Assembly: GCA_017382555.1 (NCBI GenBank)
Contig: JAFOAB010000190.1
Coordinates: forward strand, 1 to 11,328
From: Clostridia bacterium
Lineage (GTDB): Bacteria; Bacillota; Clostridia; Oscillospirales; CAG-272
Direction: 5' to 3'
Length of the DNA stretch: 11,328 nucleotides
The translations under genes were made by a program, and so were the position numbers. The notes beneath the pieces are model-generated. The model was given only the letters and a program-made list of their open reading frames with translations, was not told the DNA's origin and made no database searches. Position 1 is the first letter of the stretch, and each line of letters opens with the position of its first letter. Positions 6,672 to 11,328 of this stretch are shown here, in pieces.

Positions 6672-7241
6672 TTAGTTATTGATTCCAAAATAGCCGTAGG
6701 CCTCTTTTCTGGCCTCGTTAAGATTTTTGGGTGCGTTTTTCACGGTTGCGGGCATAGATGCCGCGCCCTTGGATGCAGTATGAGTCGGGTACTTGCCGTT
6801 CTTATCCGAGATCTGCGCGGTGCGGATGGTCTCGTAAAGCTTTACTGCCTCGCTGTCCTCTATGAGCGCATCGACAAGCTCGCGCGCGGTGGGCTTTTTA
6901 TCGCCCTTTGCGGCGGTCTCGGCGCCGAGGATAACGAAGTACGCTACCTGATATCTGTCAGCAGCACCGATGGCATCAAGCTCGGGAAAATCGGCAAGAA
7001 GCTTTTCCATACGGGGAAGCAGCTCCTCGATACGCGCAAAGCGCTTGTCCTTCTTCATCGCCTCGATTGCCGCGGTCTTTTCCGCCTCAGCCTTCTCGGC
7101 ATCCTCGGGTCTCGTGCCCCTTTCCTCTTCCTCCGTCATCTTTTTGAAAAGAGAACGGAAAAAGCTTCTTCTCTCTCTTTCGGAGAGCTTTTCCAGCTCC
7201 TTTTTATCGGGGAGCTGTGTCTTTTCCATATTACTGTTCAT
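6672..7241 (-). CDS. Putative scaffolding protein (189 aa)
   Basis: The 189-residue protein is highly charged and helical in its first 85 residues, with RERRSFFRSLFKKMTEEEER and a KAEAEKTAAIEAMKKDKRFA stretch. A central segment (about 85-115) holds FPELDAIGAADRYQVAYFVI. The C-terminus is basic and polar (ASKGAASMPATVKNAPKNLN, then EARKEAYGYFG). No protease motif is visible, so it looks like a plain scaffold rather than a protease-scaffold fusion. Its position between portal and coat genes is the classical scaffold slot of both P22 and many siphophages. ATG 7241 overlaps the portal gene by 11 bases and has an AAAGGA site about 7 bases upstream; a second ATG at 7229 lacks one. Scaffold proteins share little sequence, so this call relies on composition and position. 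Confidence 0.68.
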   Translation of the reverse strand: MNSNMEKTQLPDKKELEKLSERERRSFFRSLFKKMTEEEERGTRPEDAEKAEAEKTAAIEAMKKDKRFARIEELLPRMEKLLADFPELDAIGAADRYQVAYFVILGAETAAKGDKKPTARELVDALIEDSEAVKLYETIRTAQISDKNGKYPTHTASKGAASMPATVKNAPKNLNEARKEAYGYFGINN

Positions 7242-9159
7242 CTTTTGTTCCTTTCGTTTCTTTCATTTTTGCCTCAGCAAGACGCTTCACGTGCATCGCA
7301 ATATGGGCATCAAAATCCTTGCAAATCGAGGGATCCTTTCTCCTCAATTCCGAAAAGCTCTGCTGCAACGCAAATCTCGAATGCTCCTCAAGGTGAAGTG
7401 CATCGTCATCGTAAAGCCCCGGCTCACCGATTCCGTCCGCCTCAAGCAATGCATTCTCCCTTCTTGCGTTCTTTGTGTGGAGCTCACCGGAGGAAAGCAG
7501 CTCGGAATAACATCCGAGGCGCATCAATTCGAGCGCTCGTCTGCGCGTTGCGGCGGGCACGTGGCCGTTCTCATCGTTGAAAAGCCCAAGCTTTAGGGCG
7601 TTAAAGAACTCCTGCTTTTGTGCCTCCTCGCCGTATTTCAGCTCATTTTCCGTCTCAAAGGCGATATCGTAGGAATTGATGTCCGATGCGCTCCACACAA
7701 ACGCACCGCCCCTTTCCGTACAGCCGACGCTGTCTACCACGCGGCTGCCCACCGCACAGCGCTTGAATATGCCAAGCCAAAGCTGTGCAAGCTTTTTTAC
7801 CGCATCGCGCAAATTATCTCCCGTAAGAGATATTCTTGTCGCATCTATCTGCTGTAATTTTTCTATCGCCCTACCGCTCATAATGCCGGCATCCGTGTTT
7901 CCCACAACGGTCATCTGCGATACACCGGCGGTATACTCCATCTCGCGCTGAAGGCTTTCGCATTCAAGCCTTACCTCGCCCGAAATGTCGGGGAAGCGCA
8001 GAGGCGTAGGTGCACCGCGCTCGGGGTTATATTCAACCACCTTACCGGGTGTAACACCGCAATCCTCAAGGCTTTCCATATCCGCAACGCTTCCCTCGGG
8101 GACGAGCAGAGGATTTGCCGCAAGTGTGCGGATGTGGTCGTGCAGCTTGTTTTTTACGCCGTTATAGGCGCGCTGAAGCGGTATAAGCTCCGTTATTACG
8201 GATCTGCCGAAAAACTGCCCGGGGACGTTCTTACACTTCACACAGCATACGGGTATGGTATCGTAGCAAAGCGGTCCGTAATGCAGTATTTTATCCCCTG
8301 CGGCGATGATAAGCCTGCCATCCGGATAATCTCTGCCCCCGCGCTCAAACCATGTAAGCAGGCGCACGCTGTTTTCCGCCTGACGGTATGTAAGTGCGAA
8401 TGCAGACGAAATACCGTGTCCGTAGCCGCCACCGCTTTGCACGGGTGTAAGAGCAAAGGTATCCACCGTACCGCCGTCAAGGCGCACGCCGTAAAGCTCG
8501 TAAAGCTCCTCGACCGTCAACACCTGCTCGATAAGCAGGGAGCGCTGATCCTCAATATCCTGCTTATAAATGCTTTCGGGATATACCTCGTACGGGGTAA
8601 GCAGTCCATAGCGAAGCTCGCCCTCGCGTACGGGCACACCGTTATCATATCCCACGGCTTTGCCGCCGTCCTTATCCCACCAGGAGAGGATAAAGGCACT
8701 TCCGCAAAGCTCACACCATTCAAGCAGCATATTACGCTTGCTGTCAAAATCCGAGGAGGCTATAAAGCTTTTCAGGAGCTTCGTGGATATTCTTGCCTTC
8801 TCCTCATCCTCAGGCTCGTCAGTCTGCGGACGGACTGTCATGGTGTATTTGAGCTGCTTAAGATTCGCTATACGGGATTCGATCAGCGGAGCAATGCGGT
8901 TATAAGAGCCGCGTGCCGTTCCCTCCTCCGTTTCAAATATCTCGCCGTTTGCGGGATTGATATCGCAATACTGGTGCCCCGATTGGAAATTTGCATTCAG
9001 TATCCACTGCAGCTCAAGCGGTCGCCTTTCCTCCTTACGGCGGGCAAGCTCCCCCTCAAGCATCGCAAGTATATCCTCTGCGTAAAGCTGGCGCCCCTCT
9101 CCGTCCCTGTCAAGCGGCTTTTCCGTCGGCTCGGCTTCAGATATCTGCTTTTTTATCAT
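7231..9159 (-). CDS. Portal protein, P22-type large portal
   Basis: The product of 642 residues is in the size range of P22-like portals (longer than the 400-500 residues usual for siphophage portals). Visible signatures are the N-terminal region with RRKEERRPLELQWILNANFQ (40-59), a segment GSYNRIAPLIESRIANLKQL (84-103), the core motif PGQFFGRSVITELIPLQRAY (313-332) followed by NGVKNKLHDHIRTLAANPLL (333-352), and GVSQMTVVGNTDAGIMSGRA (412-431) before a helix IEKLQQIDATRISLTGDNLR. The C-terminal third is helical and charged, as expected for a crown or barrel. The dodecameric portal is the DNA channel at one capsid vertex and the docking site for terminase. It starts at ATG 9159 with GGGAGG 5 bases upstream and overlaps the zinc-ribbon gene. 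Confidence 0.88.
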   Translation of the reverse strand: MIKKQISEAEPTEKPLDRDGEGRQLYAEDILAMLEGELARRKEERRPLELQWILNANFQSGHQYCDINPANGEIFETEEGTARGSYNRIAPLIESRIANLKQLKYTMTVRPQTDEPEDEEKARISTKLLKSFIASSDFDSKRNMLLEWCELCGSAFILSWWDKDGGKAVGYDNGVPVREGELRYGLLTPYEVYPESIYKQDIEDQRSLLIEQVLTVEELYELYGVRLDGGTVDTFALTPVQSGGGYGHGISSAFALTYRQAENSVRLLTWFERGGRDYPDGRLIIAAGDKILHYGPLCYDTIPVCCVKCKNVPGQFFGRSVITELIPLQRAYNGVKNKLHDHIRTLAANPLLVPEGSVADMESLEDCGVTPGKVVEYNPERGAPTPLRFPDISGEVRLECESLQREMEYTAGVSQMTVVGNTDAGIMSGRAIEKLQQIDATRISLTGDNLRDAVKKLAQLWLGIFKRCAVGSRVVDSVGCTERGGAFVWSASDINSYDIAFETENELKYGEEAQKQEFFNALKLGLFNDENGHVPAATRRRALELMRLGCYSELLSSGELHTKNARRENALLEADGIGEPGLYDDDALHLEEHSRFALQQSFSELRRKDPSICKDFDAHIAMHVKRLAEAKMKETKGTKDEQ

Positions 9160-9358
9160 TCTTTCCTCCCTTTGCGGCAGGCTTTTCCTCCGCAGCGCTT
9201 AAAGCCCCGTTAAGCGCCGCCGCCGCGGCAAGGCACTCCTTGCAAAGGAATATACTTCCCGTAAGATCCTTGGACTTGGAAAGCAGATAGCTTTCCCTTG
9301 CGCCACAGCCGGGAACACTGCAAATGCGCTTTGTTTTTTTGGTTACGTAGCTTTTCAT
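9137..9358 (-). CDS. Small zinc-ribbon-like protein between terminase and portal (73 aa)
   Basis: The 73-residue protein has four cysteines in a CX4C...CX2C arrangement: C13 and C18 in ICSVPGCGA, and C39 and C42 in FLCKEC. This resembles a treble-clef or zinc-ribbon knuckle. The C-terminal part is Ala/Lys-rich and basic (EEKPAAKGGKNDKKA), a possible nucleic-acid-binding tail. The gene lies 12 bases after the TerL stop and overlaps the portal start by 23 bases, so it is embedded in the packaging operon. Similar small Cys proteins occur near terminase genes in Clostridia prophages, and a role at the packaging motor or in DNA binding is possible but unproven. The ribosome site is weak (GAAGAA), so expression may depend on coupling to TerL. 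Confidence 0.72.
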   Translation of the reverse strand: MKSYVTKKTKRICSVPGCGARESYLLSKSKDLTGSIFLCKECLAAAAALNGALSAAEEKPAAKGGKNDKKADI

Positions 9359-9370
9359 TTTCTTCTTCGG

Positions 9371-10678
9371 CTAACGGCGCATTGCGCCGCGCCTGCACCT
9401 TTCAATGGTCTTTTTTCTGTGCTCCTCCTCCCAGCTTCCCGTTCGGCAAAGCTCGCTTTTACGTGTCCTTTGCATCGCAAGATAACGGAAGGCATCACAG
9501 ATATGTGTAATTTCATGCGGAACGGTGGATGCATCGCAAGGGTCCCTTGCATCGCGCAAAAGCGCGGGCAGACATCGTATCAGCTCCCTGCAGGTAGAAA
9601 AGATACGCACGCCCTCGTCTGCGGCAAGCAGCTCCTTTATCTGCATCCAGCCCTGCACTCGGTCATTATTTGCACGGGACAGCAGCAAGCCGTTTTCGCG
9701 GAATATCTCCGCCATGGATTTTCCCGTGTCCTTTTGCCTGTTCCACATATCGGGCGGTGCGGCGGTATCCTCTATGCGCTCTCCGCCCGTAAGGCGCACG
9801 ATCTCCCGTGCCGCCTCGCTTACGATAAGCTCCGGCGCACAAAGCTCGCGGTAAACGTAAACTGTGCCGTTTTCGTCCACCGCCGCCCAAAGCACGGCAA
9901 GCATATCAAGACCGTAGTCAAAGGCGCGGTACCTGCGCCAATGCGACGGAATGACAAACGGCTCCACGGTGTGCCTTTCCCTCGAAAATTCGGGGAAATA
10001 CTGCCCTGCGAATACGTCCCAGTCCCCATCAAGCCACGCGCGGCGAAGATCGTCGGGCAGATTTTCAAGGGCGCCGAGGTATTCACGGTCGGTAGCAAGC
10101 AGGGGCAGATTATCGCGCACACCGGCGCGGATGAAGGTGTAATCCGCGGCATTCTCACCGTCCTTATAAACGCGGTCTACAAATAGCCTTTTCACCCAGC
10201 CGTGGCCGGGGCCGCCGGGATTGCAGGTCAGATAAAACCTTTTCGGAAATTCGTTTGCACCTCTCAGAGATGCGGAAATAAATCGGAACTGATATTCCGT
10301 AAATTGGGTAGCCTCGTCCATAAAGATCACGTCGTATTCAACACCCTGATACTGGGTAAGGTCGCTGTCTGCGGCACAGTAGCCGAACTTGATGCGCGAG
10401 CCGTTTTTAAACGTAAGACTCTTATCCGAGTCGCGGTAGACTGCAATGCTCGCCGTCTGCACCGTCAGCTCCTTGATGTGATTTTCATAGACCTCGGGGT
10501 AGGTGCGCCTGATGATAAGCACCCTGATGCGCGGATAATTCATACAAAGGAGTATCGCCTTCATCCTTACGGCAAAGCTCTTTCCGCCGCCGCGAGAGCC
10601 GCCGTAGGCAACGTAGCGCGTATCCGCCTCAAGGAATTTTTGCTGTGCGCCGAAGGGGCGCGGCAAGGTCAGCTTCAC
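9371..10678 (-). CDS. terL: Terminase large subunit (DNA-packaging ATPase and nuclease)
   Basis: The 435-residue protein is a complete TerL that pumps DNA into the prohead and cuts the concatemer. The ATPase domain has Walker A GGSRGGGKS (26-34), Walker B VIFMDE (117-122) and coupling motif TCNPGG (151-156). The C-terminal nuclease domain has AFDYGLD (252-258, likely metal ligand D254), the IEDTAAPPDMW segment (302-312) and HICDAFRYL (392-400, D395). All expected catalytic residues appear intact. The start is GTG at 10678 with a GGAG site 8 bases upstream; it overlaps the preceding ORF's TGA as GTGA, so it is translated by coupling. The arginine-rich end (ERCRRGAMRR) may be a portal-docking tail. 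Length and motifs fit the Terminase_3/6 superfamily used by P22-like and many Firmicutes phages. Confidence 0.93.
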   Translation of the reverse strand: MKLTLPRPFGAQQKFLEADTRYVAYGGSRGGGKSFAVRMKAILLCMNYPRIRVLIIRRTYPEVYENHIKELTVQTASIAVYRDSDKSLTFKNGSRIKFGYCAADSDLTQYQGVEYDVIFMDEATQFTEYQFRFISASLRGANEFPKRFYLTCNPGGPGHGWVKRLFVDRVYKDGENAADYTFIRAGVRDNLPLLATDREYLGALENLPDDLRRAWLDGDWDVFAGQYFPEFSRERHTVEPFVIPSHWRRYRAFDYGLDMLAVLWAAVDENGTVYVYRELCAPELIVSEAAREIVRLTGGERIEDTAAPPDMWNRQKDTGKSMAEIFRENGLLLSRANNDRVQGWMQIKELLAADEGVRIFSTCRELIRCLPALLRDARDPCDASTVPHEITHICDAFRYLAMQRTRKSELCRTGSWEEEHRKKTIERCRRGAMRR

Positions 10679-11077
10679 CTTGCAAACTCCTTCCCTTCCT
10701 CAAAGCAGATAACTATCTCATCATCCTCTTCCTTTTCCGCAGGCTCGTCATCATATCCGCAAAGGCGGTTTGCGGCCTCAATAGCCTTAGTGGCGGCATT
10801 TGCGGCGCTCGGGTTAAACTTAACCTCGCTCACCTCGCCATCCTCGTCGGTTATCTCCTGCCTTGCCGCCTCAATGGAGACGTTAACTACCTGCTTCAGC
10901 CCGCGAAGCGCATCCGAGCGTGTCCAGATCCTTCTCAGCTCCTCGCGCTCACGCTCCTCCTTCGGCTTTCGTTTTCTTTTTGCGGAGGCGGAGCTTACCT
11001 TCTCCTCCCCCTCCGTTTTTTCATGGTTTTTTACCGGTATTCTTATCCCTCATTTCCTTGATCTTTTCCGACCGCAT
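10675..11077 (-). pseudogene. Putative terminase small subunit, frame-disrupted near the N-terminus
   Basis: Upstream of TerL one frame is open from 11049 to the TGA at 10675, giving up to 124 residues including EREELRRIWTRSDALRGLKQ and NAATKAIEAANRLCGYDDEP. The latter resembles the C-terminal helix of small terminases. However, this frame contains no ATG, GTG or TTG until GTG 10833, which would leave only 52 residues. A short ORF from ATG 11077 (MRSEKIKEMRDKNTGKKP, stop 11021) runs into it one frame away. Removing one base from the A6 run at 11027-11032 would join them into one 133-residue protein. The stop overlaps TerL as GTGA, so translation of this ORF matters for TerL. Options are a real frameshift mutation, an indel error, programmed +1 slippage, or a rare start codon. 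No helix-turn-helix is obvious, so TerS identity rests mainly on position. Confidence 0.5.
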
Positions 11078-11099
11078 AATAACTGTAAACCCAAAAATT

Positions 11100-11115
11100 C
11101 GTACAAAACGTACAA
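11100..11115. repeat. Short tandem direct repeat in the AT-rich leader
   Basis: CGTACAA occurs at 11100-11106 and again at 11109-11115, separated by two A bases; each copy also contains the palindrome GTAC. It lies in the AT-rich gap between the host terminator and the first packaging ORF, where an operon promoter, regulator site or att core could be. On the minus strand each copy reads TTGTACG, distantly similar to a -35 box, but I find no convincing -10 at the right spacing. The repeat is directly visible; any role is speculative. Confidence 0.4.
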
Positions 11116-11146
11116 GCTGAAAATTTTTTTATATTTTTTTGCAAAC

Positions 11147-11183
11147 AAAAAAATGGTGCAAGATCACGTCTTGCACCGTTTTT
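11147..11183. terminator. Bidirectional intrinsic terminator at the host/prophage junction
   Basis: A perfect 9-bp stem GGTGCAAGA / TCTTGCACC (11155-11163 and 11169-11177) encloses the 5-base loop TCACG. It is followed on the plus strand by TTTTT (11179-11183) and on the minus strand by a run of seven T (complement of 11147-11153), so it should stop transcription in both directions. It lies 14-20 bases after the symporter stop codon and serves as that gene's terminator. It would also insulate the phage operon from host read-through. Confidence 0.9.
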
Positions 11184-11196
11184 GATATATATTAAA

Positions 11197-11328
11197 TTAC
11201 GCTTCCTTGTAGCACTCGAAGATCTCGTCCACGCGCTCTGCCTCGTCCTTTTTGTTTTTGGTAATGAGGCTTACAACGGGAACAACTACCATGGAGATCG
11301 CCATAGCTGCAACACCCATCTCGGGGGA
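11197..11328 (-). CDS. Sodium:solute symporter-like transporter, C-terminal fragment (host gene)
   Basis: The last 43 residues of a gene entering from the right edge are seen, ending with TAA at 11197-11199. They comprise the end of a hydrophobic membrane helix (VAAMAISMVVVPVVSLITKN) and a charged cytoplasmic tail ending VDEIFECYKEA. The VVVPVVSLxTK followed by a VDEIFxCY tail is a pattern I associate with the C-terminus of sodium:solute symporter (SSS) family proteins of Firmicutes, which import substrates such as proline, pantothenate or sugars using sodium. The substrate cannot be told from this fragment. It is not a phage gene and marks the chromosomal flank. The assignment is moderate because so little is visible. 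Confidence 0.6.
   Translation of the reverse strand, partial: SPEMGVAAMAISMVVVPVVSLITKNKKDEAERVDEIFECYKEA

Noticed and set aside
8134..9213. Plus-strand ORF of 359 codons
   Set aside because: It is antisense to the portal gene, whose motifs are clear. The translation is rich in Cys, Arg and Leu, typical of a shadow frame.
11078..11130. Possible sigma-70 promoter for the phage operon in the AT-rich leader
   Set aside because: TTGTAC and TATTAT-like boxes exist, but the spacing is 19 bases and the -10 would overlap the ATG at 11077, so it is not convincing.
10202..11185. Plus-strand ORF of 327 codons spanning TerL, the leader and the terminator
   Set aside because: It is antisense to the TerL Walker motifs and runs through the bidirectional terminator hairpin, so it is not a plausible gene.

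Overview
The window looks like a compact prophage or prophage-derived block inserted next to a chromosomal gene of a Gram-positive host, most likely a member of Clostridia/Bacillota. I infer the host from strong GGAGG-type ribosome binding sites, medium GC content, tail-gene families typical of Clostridia prophages, and the sodium:solute symporter-like fragment at the right edge. No species can be named from sequence alone. Every recognised gene lies on the minus strand, so the operon reads from high to low coordinates.

Right edge (about 11080-11328): the C-terminus of a membrane transporter ends at 11197, followed by a strong bidirectional hairpin terminator (about 11147-11183) and an AT-rich leader with a short tandem repeat. 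There is no integrase, repressor or tRNA here. The packaging genes begin within about 100 bases of the host terminator.

Packaging and head module (about 5021-11077): a small ORF in the terminase small-subunit position whose reading frame has no usable start codon (apparent +1 frame disruption), the terminase large subunit with intact ATPase and nuclease motifs, a tiny zinc-ribbon protein, a large P22-type portal, a charged helical protein in the scaffold position, the HK97-fold coat protein, a perfect 10-bp GC hairpin just after the coat gene, and a 111-aa putative head-completion/connector protein.

Tail module (1-5020): a 202-aa adaptor-like protein, a 469-aa propeller-like protein resembling short-tail hub/nozzle proteins, a 380-aa tail/spike protein, a BppU-like upper-baseplate protein with a long charged coiled coil, a leucine-rich-repeat-like tail-fibre protein, two small conserved late proteins, and the N-terminus of a single-pass membrane protein cut by the window edge.

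The order TerS-TerL-portal-scaffold-coat-connector-hub, with no major tail protein, tape measure, tail-assembly chaperones or tail-tip hydrolase, indicates a short-tailed (podovirus-like) particle. It is joined directly to receptor-binding genes usually found on long-tailed phages of Gram-positive bacteria. Most neighbouring genes overlap by a few bases (ATGA, GTGA or TGATG), implying one translationally coupled late operon. The most notable points are this minimal hybrid tail, the missing ejection proteins, the lack of any lysogeny module at the host junction, and the disrupted first gene.
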